Assembly (NCBI GenBank): GCA_028688895.1
Contig: JAQTXG010000002.1
Coordinates: 1 to 64,000, forward strand
DNA from: Candidatus Altimarinota bacterium
GTDB taxonomy: Bacteria > Patescibacteriota > Gracilibacteria > BD1-5 > UBA6164
DNA: 64,000 nt
Direction: 5' to 3'
Shown here in pieces: positions 22,838 to 33,881 of this stretch (the stretch's first letter is position 1; each line of letters starts with the position of its first letter). The translations under genes were made by a program, and so were the position numbers. The notes under the pieces were generated by a model. That model made no database searches and was not told the origin of the DNA. It saw only the letters and a program-made list of their open reading frames with translations.

Positions 22838-24016
22838 ATGAAAGCAATAATACTAGCAGCTGGAGAATGAACTCGTTTGAGACCACTTACAAATACTATA
22901 CCAAAACCACTTATAAAAATATGTGGTAAGACTATTTTGGAGCACAATTTGGAAATAATGTATAAGTATTTGGATGAGATAATAATAATAGTAAAATATA
23001 AAAAAGAAAAAATACAGGAACATTTGTGAAATAACTATAAATGAGTAAAAATAGTATATAAAGAACAGTGAGAAGATAAATGAACATGAGCAGCTATCAG
23101 ATGATTACAATCTGATACAGATGTGATTATAATAAACTGAGATACGATTTTTGATAAAAAAGATGTAGAAAAATTGATAAACTATGCTGGATTTTGAGTA
23201 TTAATTAAAAAAGTTAATGATCCTGAAAAGTATTGAATTTTTAAGTTGGATTATAGATGATATATAAAAGAAATAATAGAAAAACCTAAAGAATATGTCT
23301 GAAATCTAGCAAATTTATGAATGTATAAATTTGATGCTAAAATAATTGAATTTGCTGAAAATATTCGTATATCAGCTAGATGAGAATATGAGATAACAGA
23401 TGCTATAAATGATTTTGCAAAGTTGTTTCCTTTTGTTCCTTTTGAAATACAATGAGAATTTATCGATGTATGATATCCATGGGATATTTTAACATCTAAT
23501 GCACATTTGTTAAAAGAATTGTCAAAATCTGAAATAAGATGAACAGTTGAAGATTGAGTAAATATTAAATGAAATATTATTTTAGAAGAATGAGCTGTTT
23601 TAAAATCTGGTACTTATATAGAGTGAAATGTATTTATAGGAAAAAACTCTATTATCTGACCAAATACATATTTGAGATGAAGCACTGTTATATGAGAGAA
23701 TTGCAAAATATGAAATGCTGTGGAATTAAAAAATACTTGTATATGAGATAATTCTAATGTAGCACATCTGAGTTATATATGAGATTCTATTATATGAAAC
23801 AATGTAAATATAGGTGGATGATTTATAACTGCAAATCTGAGACATGATAATTGAAGTATAAAAATACCTGTAAAGTGAGAACTTGTTGATAGCTGATTAC
23901 ATAAATTTGGGATAATAATCTGAGATAATTGTAAACTAGGTATAAATAGTTCTAGTATGCCTGGTAGAGTACTAGAAAATAATACATTTACAAATCCTGG
24001 GACAATTATAAAATAA
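22838..24016 (+). CDS. Bifunctional sugar-1-phosphate nucleotidyltransferase/acyltransferase (GlmU-like)
   Basis: 392 aa. N-terminal pyrophosphorylase with LAAGEGTRLRPLTNTIPKPL at 6-25 and INGDTIF. From about 240 a left-handed beta-helix of hexapeptide repeats contains HLSYIGDSIIGNNVNIGGG followed by TANLRHDN, the acetyltransferase active-site region shared by GlmU and archaeal ST0452-type enzymes. Probable product: UDP-GlcNAc or a related nucleotide sugar for envelope glycans. The TGA in AAGEGTR replaces an invariant Gly, one of the clearest proofs of the recoding. Start ATG 22838, no Shine-Dalgarno. Confidence 0.9.
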
Positions 24017-24056
24017 AAAAACAAACTAATTATAAATAATTAGTTTGTTTTTTTGT
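24014..24056. terminator. Bidirectional terminator
   Basis: A 16-bp stem AAACAAACTAATTA / TAATTAGTTTGTTT flanked by A and T runs between convergent genes. Confidence 0.85.
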
Positions 24057-24057
24057 A

Positions 24058-24330
24058 TTATATAACTGAAACATAAGTTTCAACATATTTTCTACCATCG
24101 TATCTAGTTTTTTTCTTTAAAGAAAAATTAACTGTTCATTCAGCAGTAGCGAAAAGAGTAAAATCTTTTCCTTGTGATACACCTTCAGCTGGCCAGAATT
24201 TATTACCTTTTTGTCTCAAGATGATATTTCCTGATACAGCTTTTTGTCCACCAAATATTTTCACACCAAGTCTTTTGGCATTACTATCTCTACCATTACT
24301 AGTAGATCATTGAGCTTTCTTGTGAGCCAT
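24058..24330 (-). CDS. rpmA: 50S ribosomal protein L27
   Basis: 90 aa. [20 protein letters not shown] then [22 protein letters not shown] is the L27 signature. The N-terminal tail reaches the peptidyl transferase centre. The usual partner rplU is not next to it; rpsG is 166 bases upstream. Only 2 of about 11 glycines are TGA. Confidence 0.96.
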
Positions 24331-24496
24331 TGTTTAAAAATTATTAACTAAAAAATATTTTTCTTTTTTACAATTTATATTATTAATCGAAATAGTTGTG
24401 CTGTATAAAACTAAAATTATTGTGAACTGTACAAGTGTACATTGAAAGAATTTTTAATTTATTCAATACAACTATTTTGATTTTTAAACAAAATTA
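24331..24496. other. Intergenic inverted repeats between rpsG and rpmA
   Basis: It contains complementary AAATAGTTGT...ACAACTATTT (about 24400 and 24460) and a small GTAC-AAGT-GTAC hairpin. It may be a transcription end for the ribosomal block or a leader of rpmA; not decidable. Confidence 0.3.
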
Positions 24497-24934
24497 TTAT
24501 CTCTTATTTGCAAATCTAGCAAATGCTTTATTAGCTTCAGCCATTTTGTAAACTTCGATTTTTTTCTTGAATGCAGTACCTGTTTCATTTGCAGCTTCGA
24601 TTAACTCAATAGCTAAAAATTTAGAGAAAGCAGCACCTTTTTTAGATCTAGCAGCATCAATTAACCATTTAGCAGCTAAAAATAATTGTCTTTTTGGTTT
24701 TACTTCTTGTGGTACTTGGTAAATAGAACCTCATACTCTCTTTGGTCTTACTTCAATTTTTGGTACGATATTTTCTATAGCTTTATCAAAAATAGCTTGA
24801 GGATTTTTTTGTCCTTTTGCTTTGATTTCTTCAAAAGTATCTGCCATAATTTTTTTAGCTAAACTTTTTTTACCATCTAGCATCACATAATTAACGAATT
24901 TGTCCATCATAGACATTTTTTCATTCATTTTCAT
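24497..24934 (-). CDS. rpsG: 30S ribosomal protein S7
   Basis: 145 aa, about ten residues shorter than E. coli S7. KFVNYVMLDGKKSLAKKI, then RPKRVGGSIYQVPQEVKPKR and ARFANKR. Binds the 3' major domain of 16S rRNA. Only one Gly (GGS) is TGA. ATG at 24934 or 24928 can serve as start. Confidence 0.95.
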
Positions 24935-25026
24935 TTTTTGGGAACAATTAATAAATATATTGCGGTCTTTTCAGTAATTGTTAAACTTACTCCGCTTTTT
25001 TTGTAAATATCTACTAACCCATCCTT

Positions 25027-25124
25027 GAATTCCTTCCCTTAAGTCTAATGGAAGGAGGAACAATTTATTTGATTTGTAGCCCCTTGCCCTTAGTATTAAG
25101 GGAAAGGATTCAGGTTAGGGTTAT
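25027..25124. repeat. Pair of GC-richer hairpin repeats
   Basis: CCTTCC...GGAAGG and CCCTTAGTATTAAGGG hairpins with GGATTCAGGTTAGGG after them, between rpsL and rpsG. A near copy of the GGAAAGGATTCAGG segment occurs inverted at about 8546-8566. Confidence 0.45.
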
Positions 25125-25128
25125 TAGA

Positions 25129-25548
25129 CTACTTCTTTGGTCTTTTAGCACCATATAAAGATCTACCTTGATTTCTCTTTTTTACTCATTCACAGTCTAA
25201 TACTCATCTAACGATGTGGTATCTTACTCATGGTAAGTCTTTTACTCTTCATCCTCTAATAGCAACTACAGAGTGTTCTTGTAAATTATGACCTTCACCT
25301 CCGATGTAAGCATTTACTTCCATACCGTTAGTAAGTCTTACTCTTGCAACTTTTCTCAAGGCAGAGTTAGGTTTTTTTGGTGTCATTGTTGTTACTTTAA
25401 CACAAACCCCTCTTTTTTGAGGACATCCACCTGGCATTACTGATTGTGTTTTCTTTATAGAATTTTTAATCATTTGTAATGCTGGAGATTTACTTTTAAC
25501 AGAAGGAGTTTTTCTCTTTCTTTTAATTAATTGATTAATAGTAGGCAT
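25129..25548 (-). CDS. rpsL: 30S ribosomal protein S12
   Basis: 139 aa. [73 protein letters not shown]. The glycines in GRVKDLPGVRYH are TGA; no ribosome could work if these were stops. The decoding-centre protein. Precedes rpsG as in the str operon. Confidence 0.97.
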
Positions 25549-25625
25549 TTTTCAATTATAGTTAGTAAATTACTTTAATAATCCATCATAAACTCCAGTT
25601 TGATAAATATCAATGATGACAAAAA

Positions 25626-26018
25626 TTATCTTTTTGACCATTGAGATCCTTTTCTCGCTTTATGTTTACCTGGTTTCTTTCTTTCAACTTTTCTAGCATC
25701 TCTAGTTAATAAACCAGCAGCTTTTAAAACTTTTTTGAACCCTTCATCGCTTGAAGCTAAACTTCTAGCTAATCCGTGTCTAATTGCTTCAGCTTGAGCA
25801 GAAATTCCTCAACCTGAAATTTTAACTTCAAAGTAAAAATTTTCTTTTACTTTACAAAGCTTTAATGGAGTATAAATAGTATCAAATAAATCTGATCTTG
25901 TTACATATTCAGTTATTTTTTTACTATTTACCATATTTTCACCTTTTCCCTCAAATAATTTAACTTGAGCAGAAGCAGTTTTTCTTTTTCAAATAGTATA
26001 ATTATATTTATTTGCCAT
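25626..26018 (-). CDS. rpsI: 30S ribosomal protein S9
   Basis: 130 aa with the C-terminal [13 protein letters not shown] tail that contacts P-site tRNA (normally ending SKR) and GLARSL in the core. Follows rplM by 9 bases, the normal rplM-rpsI pair. Confidence 0.96.
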
Positions 26019-26027
26019 ATCAAGTTA

Positions 26028-26456
26028 TTATTTAATAAGTTCTGGTTTTTGAGCAACATATGTATGTTCATCTCAAGTAAATAATTTTAATCTAGATAAC
26101 ATTCATTTTCTTAATTTATTTTTTGGTAACATACCATTTATAGCAAATTCTAATGCTTTAGTAGGTTTTTTTATTAACAAATCTTCTAAAGAAATTTCTT
26201 TAAGACCACCTAAGTAACCAGTATGTCTGTAATACATTTTGTCTGTTAACTTTTTTCAAGTAACTTTAAATTTATCACAGTTTGTTACTACTACGTAATC
26301 TCCATTATCTATGTGTGGCGCAAATGATACCTTGTTTTTACCTTTTAGTATAACTGCTATTTTAGTAGCAAGTCTACCTAAAGATTCACCTTGAGCATCA
26401 ATTACATACCATTTTCTTTCATCACCTTTTAATTGTGAAGGAGTAATAGTTTTCAT
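26028..26456 (-). CDS. rplM: 50S ribosomal protein L13
   Basis: 142 aa. [50 protein letters not shown], and [18 protein letters not shown] all match L13. It lies between rplQ and rpsI. Confidence 0.96.
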
Positions 26457-26482
26457 GTCTATTAGTATTAAACGTAATTAAA

Positions 26483-26845
26483 TTAAACTAATTCTAATTT
26501 TACCAATTTAGCATTATCACCATCTCTATATTTGATAGCAGTAGCTCTAGTAAAACCAGATGTTTTATTTCCTTTGTATTTTGGAGCAATATTCTTGAAT
26601 AATTCAAGAGAAGCTTCTTTTGTAAATAGATATTTCATTACATATCTAATTGCGTTCATTTCATCTTTCGTATTTACAACATTTATCAATTTATCAACCA
26701 TAGGAACGATTAATTGAACTTTCTTTTCAGTTGTTTGAATAGATTTGTGTAAGAAAAATGAAGTCAATAAGTTTCTTTTCATAGCATCTCTATGAGCAGA
26801 ACTTTTGTCATTGAACTTTAAGTTTTTTCTAACTCTATGTCTCAT
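26483..26845 (-). CDS. rplQ: 50S ribosomal protein L17
   Basis: 120 aa, MRHRVRKNLKFNDKSSAHRDAMKRN... Unusual among genes here in having no TGA-Gly: its few glycines are GGN. Standard position after rpoA. Confidence 0.96.
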   Translation of the reverse strand: MRHRVRKNLKFNDKSSAHRDAMKRNLLTSFFLHKSIQTTEKKVQLIVPMVDKLINVVNTKDEMNAIRYVMKYLFTKEASLELFKNIAPKYKGNKTSGFTRATAIKYRDGDNAKLVKLELV

Positions 26846-26925
26846 TATTATATAATTAATAATTAATAGTGAATAGTGAATAATGCTTAAAAATGATTTA
26901 ATTATTCATTATTATTTATTCTTTT
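26846..26925. repeat. Heptamer-type intergenic repeat
   Basis: Runs of AATAGTGAATAGTGAATAATG and ATTCATTATT between rpoA and rplQ; related to the array at 58449. Confidence 0.5.
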
Positions 26926-26934
26926 TTCTTTTTA

Positions 26935-27915
26935 TTAGTCGTCTCACAATAATTTTAGACCTCTTTCAGCAAGTGATGATCTAATTTCTGTCATAGCTTT
27001 CTTTCAGAATCATTTGATTGAAGAAAGTTTTGTTTCAGTACATTTAGTTAGTTTTTCAATTGAAAGAATATCTCAATTGATTAACGCATTTAATGTTCTA
27101 GGAGATAATCACATAATTTCTATTGGAGTATAAGATTCTTTTTCTAATTCTTCTTGTACTTCTTCTTTTTCTTTATTTATTAAATCTTTTACATTTGAAA
27201 TGAATTGTCATTCAACTTGTAAAGATCATTCGTTAAATATAGAATAATATGAAGTTAACATATCTCATGAAAATTTAATTGCATCTGATGGTGAAATAGA
27301 ACCATTAGTTGTAATAACCATTTCTAGAGAATCCAAGTTGATCATATCTCAGAATCTAGCTTGTTCAATGTTGTATTTAACATTTAACACTGGAGAAAAG
27401 TTTGCATCAATATGTAATACTTCTACATCTTCTTCTCTATCTTTTAATTCTTCAAGTGTCAAGTATCCAACTCATTTTTCTACTCTAATATCAATATTTA
27501 ATTCTAATCAATCTTGGTCAATTTCAGTGATATATAAATCTTTGTTCAAGATTTCTACTCATGCTGGAGCTTTTATGTCTGCAGCAGTTACTTTTCAAGA
27601 TTTTGATTTTGACAATTTCAACCATTCAATTCATACATCATTTTTACTTAAAACTAATCATTTTAGGTTAAGTATGATATCAATTATACTATCCTTTACT
27701 CAAGGTAGTGTAGAATATTCATGTGAAACTCAAGTAACTTTTATTCATGTAATTTTAGTACCAGGAATTGAAGAAAGCAATATTCTTCTAAGTGAATTTC
27801 CTAAAGTAACACCATATCATTTCGGTAATGGTCACACAGTGAATGAAGAAGAATTAGTATCAATATCATTTTGTGTAATTTTTGGAACCCCAATTGTATT
27901 ATGTATAATATGCAT
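26935..27915 (-). CDS. rpoA: RNA polymerase subunit alpha
   Basis: 326 aa. N-terminal domain with GYGVTLGNSLRRILLSSIPG (assembly domain); C-terminal domain LSPRTLNALI...IEKLTKCTETKLSSIKGFGKKAMTEI with the helix-hairpin-helix that binds UP elements. TGA encodes Gly in GPLPKGYG. Placed between rpsD and rplQ as in most bacteria. Confidence 0.97.
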
Positions 27916-27944
27916 ATTTTAAATTGATTACAAAAATAATTAAA

Positions 27945-28568
27945 CTATTTAGAATAAAACTCTACTATTTTTTGAATATCAATTATTTGTTCAAAATCTT
28001 CTTTTGTAGGTAAAGCTGTTATTGTGATAGTTAATTTTTTAGAATCAACTTCTATCCATTTAGTTCATGTTACCTTACCTTTATTTTGTTTAGAAAATTC
28101 TTCTAATTCTTCTAATAAAGATTTGTACAAAGGACTTTCTTTTAATTTATCTCTAAGTGCAATAACATCTCATACTTTTACTGAAATAGATGGAACATCT
28201 ACTTTTACTCAGTTTACTGTGAAATGAGCGTGACTTACAAATTGTCTAGATTGTATTCTAGTTCTTGCAAAGTTTGCTCTGTAAACTACATTGTCTAATC
28301 TAAGTTCGATTAGTTTTAACATTTTTTCTCATGTAGTTCATTCTGCAGTAGATTTTTGTGCTTTTTTAAAGTAAGAAACGAATTGTTTTTCAGATAATCA
28401 AAACATTCTTTTTGCTAATTGTTTTTTTCTCAATTGTGTACCAAATTCTGATGCTTTTCTAGCTCTCATTGGAGCTCTTTTAGATTTAGTCAAATCATAC
28501 TTTTCAGTACCAAACAAATTAACACCTTCCCTTCTACAAAGTTTTTTCTTTGGTCAAGTATACCTCAT
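27945..28568 (-). CDS. rpsD: 30S ribosomal protein S4
   Basis: 207 aa. [19 protein letters not shown], then [19 protein letters not shown] and the S4 RNA-binding motif [32 protein letters not shown]. Body-assembly protein of the 30S subunit. Codon 5 is a TGA-Gly. Confidence 0.96.
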
Positions 28569-28685
28569 AGTTAAATTTAAAATTTAAAATTTAAAGTTTT
28601 GTTTGTTTTTCCGGAACGTTTGAGAAACTAATTTAATATATAATAAATGTGTTTTTCATATTTTCCTATAGAAAACAAGTAAATA

Positions 28686-29078
28686 TTATAATTTTCTTAC
28701 TTTCTTTTTTCTACATCCATTGTGTGGAATTGGAGTTATATCATATATAGCTCTTAGTTCAACACCTGCTCAGATAATACCTCTGATAGCTTGTTCTCTA
28801 CCTATACCGATTCATTTAACATAAACGTCAACAGTTTCAATAGAATGAAGAGTTTTAGCTCTTTCTATAGCTTGCTCAGCTGTTACTTGAGCAGCATAAG
28901 GAGTAGATTCTCTAGCACCTTTAAACCCAGCAGATCAACCAGTAGCCCAAGTTAACACATTACCTTTTTCATCTGTAATACTTACTATAGTATTATTGAA
29001 TGAAGCCATAATATGAGCTTGACCATGTGGTACAATTTGTCTAGTTTTTTTACTTTTCTTTACAGTCGCTTTTGCCAT
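28686..29078 (-). CDS. rpsK: 30S ribosomal protein S11
   Basis: 130 aa. [46 protein letters not shown] and the C-terminal [17 protein letters not shown]. Last conserved platform protein before rpsD. Confidence 0.97.
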
Positions 29079-29141
29079 AATTTAAGTTATAAAAATTAAG
29101 TTGTAAAAAATTTTAAGTTGTAGTTATTAAATTACTACTTA

Positions 29142-29510
29142 TTACTTTTTCTTACCAGCTACTGCTACAGACTTACCTTTTCTAGTCTTAGCATTAGTCT
29201 TAGTACTTTGTCCTCTAACAGGAAGTCTCTTTCTATGTCTTTGACCTCTATAACAATTAATTTCTTGTAATCTTTTAATATTACCAGCTACTAATCTTCT
29301 AAGATCTCATTCTACAACATAATTTTCTTTTATTTCATCTCTGATTCTATCCAAATCTTCTTCTGAAATAGTTTCTATTTTTGTTGTTTTATTAATTCAA
29401 ACTTTTGCTAAAATTTCATTAGCAGCAGTTCTCCCGATACCATATATGTAAGTTAATGCAATTTCTGCATGCTTACCATTTGGTAAATTTACTCAAGAAA
29501 TTCTTGCCAT
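29142..29510 (-). CDS. rpsM: 30S ribosomal protein S13
   Basis: 122 aa. [48 protein letters not shown], basic tail. Head protein contacting tRNA. The gap to rpsK holds nothing recognisable. Confidence 0.97.
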
Positions 29511-29693
29511 AAAATTATAATTAACAATTAATAATAATAAATTGTAATTAACAATTAACAATTAACAAATAACAATTAACAATATATATATAACAGTAAT
29601 ATTTAACAAAAATGGATATTGTATTTATAAATACTATTTTTGTTCACTATTCATTATTCATTGTTCATTATTTATTGCTCATTTTTCATTGCA
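29511..29693. repeat. Heptamer repeats AACAATT and ATTCATT
   Basis: Tandem TTAACAATTAACAATT-type units (about 29520-29590) and ATTCATT/GTTCATT units (about 29641-29690) fill the gap between rpsM and rpmJ. No gene seen. Confidence 0.6.
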
Positions 29694-29807
29694 TTACCCT
29701 TGTTTTTGTTTGTGTTTTGCAGTTTCACATATAACCCTAACAACACCTTTTCTTTTTATAACCTTACATTTATCACATATAGGTTTTACAGAAGCTCTTA
29801 CTTTCAT
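29694..29807 (-). CDS. rpmJ: 50S ribosomal protein L36
   Basis: 37 aa, [20 protein letters not shown] then [13 protein letters not shown]. Zinc ligands Cys11, Cys14, Cys27 and His32 are intact, so the zinc-binding form. Too short to be noticed by length filters. Confidence 0.96.
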   Translation of the reverse strand: MKVRASVKPICDKCKVIKRKGVVRVICETAKHKQKQG

Positions 29808-29867
29808 AGTAATTAATAAATAATTAATTAAATTAAACACACTCCGTTTAATAAGAGTGTGAGCCAC

Positions 29868-30098
29868 TTATTTTTGCCTGAAGATTATTCTTCATTTAGT
29901 TAGATCATAAGGAGATAACTCAACTAAAACTTTGTCTCATTCTATAAGTTTTATAAAGTTGTTTCTCATCTTTCAACTAAGGTATCATTGAATAATTCAT
30001 CATCAAAACTCTTCTGGTAATTGAATATCAAAAACCAGGCCAGGTAGAGCCTTTAAAATAGTTCACTCTACCTCTATTTTATCTTGTTTATTTGACAT
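29868..30098 (-). CDS. infA: Translation initiation factor IF-1
   Basis: 76 aa S1/OB-fold: [52 protein letters not shown]. Eight of nine glycines are TGA, one of the highest shares here. First gene of the rpmJ-rpsM-rpsK-rpsD-rpoA-rplQ run, with a good promoter upstream. Confidence 0.96.
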
Positions 30099-30131
30099 AA
30101 ATAAAGTCGATTAAAATTATGAAGTGCCCGG

Positions 30132-30159
30132 ATTATATACAAAAAAAGACTAAATGCAA
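30132..30159 (-). promoter_or_regulatory. Candidate promoter of the infA-ribosomal operon
   Basis: Minus strand TTGCAT (30154-30159), a 16-base spacer, TATAAT (30132-30137), about 33 bases before the infA start. Confidence 0.6.
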
Positions 30160-30221
30160 ATCTTTTTTTAAGTTTTTTGCTTAGCCTTCTTTATTAGTGG
30201 TTTATTGACTATTTATTGTTA

Positions 30222-30644
30222 TTATTTTGAATTATTTAAATTTTTATTATTTATCATCCTATCATTGATAATCATTTTAATTTTTTCTAATAATTCTGGA
30301 TATTTTTTTGTAAGATCTTTTATAGAAAATCATAAAACTACTACTAATATACAATCTTCCAATGCTGTTGCAGTAGCCATTCTCTTGTTTGAATCTCAAA
30401 ATAAAGCCATTTCTCATAGTATTTCTTCTGCTTGAACATCTCAAAGAATAATTTTTTCTCATTCATGCATTCTAGAGATTTCTATTTTCCCCTCTTTTAA
30501 TAGATACATAGCTGATGCTTCATCTTGTTCATAAAACAAAACCTCTCCTGCATTTAATAGTTTTTCTTGACAAAAAAGGGATAGATTATCTTTTTCAGAT
30601 TGCGATAAATCTGCGAGTAATTTGATTCAATCAACTAAAGACAT
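30222..30644 (-). CDS. Cyclic-nucleotide-binding-domain protein
   Basis: 140 aa, a single Crp-type effector domain: AGEVLFYEQDEASAMYLLKEGKIEIS, GEEILGEMALFGDSNKRMATATALEDC. The phosphate-binding cassette is degenerate because the typical RSA is replaced by KRMAT. No DNA-binding helix-turn-helix follows, so not a Crp regulator by itself. It stands between infB and infA as an apparently single gene. Role unknown. Confidence 0.8.
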
Positions 30645-30811
30645 AGTAAATTAATTAATTTTAAATATTTGTAATCTATATATTATCATAATATATTTAT
30701 TTAATCAAATATTTATAAAAAATAATATAGATTACTGAATTGAACAAATATTATAATCAAAATTTTCGTGGACTATTTTTCCTTAAGGAAACAGTGTAAA
30801 AACCACATACA

Positions 30812-30847
30812 AAAAAATACTAAATCTATCAAGATTTAGTATTTTTT
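30812..30847. terminator. Terminator of infB
   Basis: AAAAATACTAAATC / GATTTAGTATTTTT stem, immediately beyond the infB stop. Confidence 0.8.
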
Positions 30848-33221
30848 ACTTTTGTATTTCTATTTTGTATATCTCCAAATCATCTCACATCTCTATTGCT
30901 ACATTTGTATTCAACTTGATTCAACACTCGATTGGTCATTCTAGCATCTTTACTTCCAAAGTTCAACTCTTTAATGAATCTATTTTTCAGTTTCAGATCA
31001 TTTTTTTCTTTCTGATAATTCTTACAAGAGTTTTGTTTTCAATTGTACTTTCTGGTGGTACTTTAAGCCCCAGAATCATAAATCATTTTCAAGTAAAGAA
31101 AATTCATCAAACTTTTGCTTTTGTAAGTATTGTTTCAACTTCTTTTGGATCAAGCATTCATGTAACGATTCTCTCTATTTTGTCTGTAATATGGTATATG
31201 ATGTCACTTGCAATATATTCTACTCATGATGATTCAAGAGTTGATTTAGCTGTTGGTAACACTCATACATTGTATCATACAAGGATAGCATCACTTCACT
31301 GCCCCATCAATATATCACTTTCAGTTATCGATCAAACTCATGCATGGATTATTTGAACTGTTGTTTCTAAAGTAGATAGTTTTACAAGTGCTCACTTAAT
31401 AGCTTCTAGTGATCAATTTGTATCTGCTTTTAATATTATCTTTAATTGTTTCAAACTTCATGCTTTGATTTTTGACATAAGTAATGCCAGTCATGTAGTT
31501 CATGCTACTCTTTGTTTGAACAATATAGCTCTGTATTCTTCTGCTTTTTGTTTTGCTTGTTCTACACTTGTTACTACTTGTAAAATATCTCAACCATTTA
31601 CTACTTTATCCAATCATACTATCAAAGCTGGTTCTCATGGTAGTGCAAATTTAACTGAATGGTTTGTATAATTTTTTAATACTTTTATCTTTCAATAAGT
31701 ATCTTGACATACTATATTGTCTCACATTTTAACTGTACCTGTATTCACTAATACAGTAGCAACTGGTCACAATTTGTGATCTAAATGAGATTCTATAACA
31801 GTAGCTACTCAAGCTCTATCTGGATTTGCTTTTAGTTCTTGCATCTCTGCCACTAGTAAAATAATTTCTAGTAATTCATCTATTCAGAAACCAGAATGTG
31901 CTGAAATAGGTACCATTGGTGTATCCCCTCCCCAATCCTCAGCTGTTAATCCGTGTTCTACTAATTGTCATTTTACATGTTCAGGATTAGCTCCTGTTTT
32001 ATCCATCTTGTTGATTGCAACTATTATAGGTATACCTGCTTCTTTTGCATGATTGATTGATTCGATTGTTTGAGGTTTTACTCATTCGTCTGCTGCTACT
32101 ACTAAAATAGCAATATCTGTTGATTTAGCTCATCTAGCTCTCATAACAGTAAATGCTTCATGTCCAGGAGTATCTAAAAAAGTAATTCTACCTTGGTCTA
32201 ATTCTACTTGATACGCTCATATACTTTGAGTAATTCAACCAGCTTCTCATGATGCAATTTTTGCTTGTCTAATGTAATCTAAAAGAGATGTTTTACCATG
32301 ATCTACATGTCACATAATAGAAACAACAGGTGTTCTAGGTAACAATTTAGCTTGATCATCTTCTTTTAATAAATCTGTAATATTTCATGAAAATAAATCT
32401 TCTACTGATGCTCAACCTGATATATCTCTCTCTAGTTTTATTTCAAATGCTTCTGCTACTATAGATGCTGAGTCAAAATCTATTTTTGAATTGATGTTTA
32501 CCATCATACCATTTTTCATGAATTCTGCCATCAATTTAGGTAATACTACTCAAATCTTTTCTGACAATTCTTTCAATGATAAGATTTCAGGTACTGTGAT
32601 AGTTTCTCATTTTTTTTCTACTAGATTTTGTTTGATATCTTCTACATTTTTTTCTAGTTTTTTATTTACTTTGTTTGATCTAGTAAATGTAACTTCTTTA
32701 TCATCTGCAAATTTGAATCTACCTCTAGTTTTTTTATCTCATAAATGCAATTTAGATTTTTTTCATTCTTCATAATCAAAATCACCTGCTTTACCAGGTT
32801 TTTTGTTATTCGTAAAAACTTTTTTTGGAAAATCTTTTGTATTAGTCTTTATATCTTTGTTTAGATTTATAGTGATATTTCTAGGCTTGTTATCTCTTTG
32901 CTCTTCCTTTTTTGGTGGTAATGATTTATCTACTTTTTTTACCACTATCTTCTTTTTTGGAATATCATCTCTCTTTACTACATCTATTTTTTGTACGAAT
33001 CATTTTTTCTTGACTTTTACTTCTGGTCTAGAATAATCTTTTTTATTTTTTTCGTCTCAAGAAATAGCTCAATCATTATTTTGAACTACTTTTGGTTTTT
33101 TTATAATTATTTTTTTCTTTGCTACAATTTTAGGTTTGTTAGCTTGGGTATCCTTACCAGGTGTTTTATCAGAAGGATCTATTTGTGTATAATAATCATC
33201 AACTACATTTTTGTCTGCCAT
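30846..33221 (-). CDS. infB: Translation initiation factor IF-2
   Basis: 791 aa. A Lys/Asp-rich N-terminal region of about 230 aa carries little sequence signature. The G domain has [30 protein letters not shown] and NKMDKTG; domains III and IV follow. It recruits initiator tRNA with GTP. TGA encodes the first Gly of the P-loop. Heads a single-gene unit ending in a terminator. Confidence 0.96.
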
Positions 33222-33314
33222 TTATTAAAATTACTGAATAAATAAAGAAAATATTTGGAAAGTAGAATAAGTATTTTTTTATGAAAGTCAAAAAATTATA
33301 AAAACTTGTAAAAT

Positions 33315-33343
33315 TTGGATTTTTTATTAATCTCTTTTATAAT
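33315..33343 (+). promoter_or_regulatory. Candidate promoter of the jag-like gene
   Basis: TTGGAT (33315-33320), a 17-base spacer, TATAAT (33338-33343), 20 bases before the ATG. Confidence 0.5.
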
Positions 33344-33363
33344 TTAAAATTAAGAAGAAATGT

Positions 33364-33858
33364 ATGAAAAATGAAATAAAATCATTAACTCAAGAATTCT
33401 TTGATAGGTTAAATATCAAAATAGATTCTTTGGATGTGGTTAATGAGGATAATGCAAATATTTTTAATATTATAATCAAAACTTGAGAATCTGGGTTGAT
33501 TATATGACCAAATTGAAGAAATTTGGATAGTATTCAAAACATACTTAAATTGATGATTTCAAATAAAGTATGAGAAAAAGTAAAAATACACTTAGAAATA
33601 AACGATTACATAAAATCTAAAGATGATAGATTGTTTGACTTTATAAAATCAAAAATAGAATATGTAAAGAAAACAAAAAAGGATTTTTGTCTACCTTTTT
33701 ATTCTGCTTATGAAAGAAAAAAAATTCACTGATTTATTTCTGAAATGAAAAGTGAATCTATATTTACAAAAAGTATTTGAGAGTGAAAAGATAGAAGATT
33801 ACATATTTTTATCCAAGAAAAGAAATTGGAATTGGATATAGATTGAGATGATATTTAA
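33364..33858 (+). CDS. Jag/KhpB-like RNA-binding protein (KH + R3H)
   Basis: 164 aa. KH domain about 40-85 with TGESGLIIGPNGRNLDSIQ; R3H domain about 90-150 with LPFYSAYERKKIHGFISEM where the usual RxxxH is RKKIH, then RRLHIFIQEK. In other bacteria Jag/KhpB binds mRNAs and affects division and envelope growth. There it lies by yidC; here yidC is 14 kb away. Followed in 23 bases by the next gene. Confidence 0.85.
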
Positions 33859-33881
33859 TATAATACAATTTAATTAGAAAA

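Noticed and set aside
27338-27922. 194-aa open frame on the plus strand
   Set aside because: Antisense shadow of rpoA. The minus strand gives a full-length alpha subunit when TGA is Gly.
30865-31356. 163-aa open frame on the plus strand
   Set aside because: Shadow of infB, whose G domain and C-terminal domains are on the other strand.
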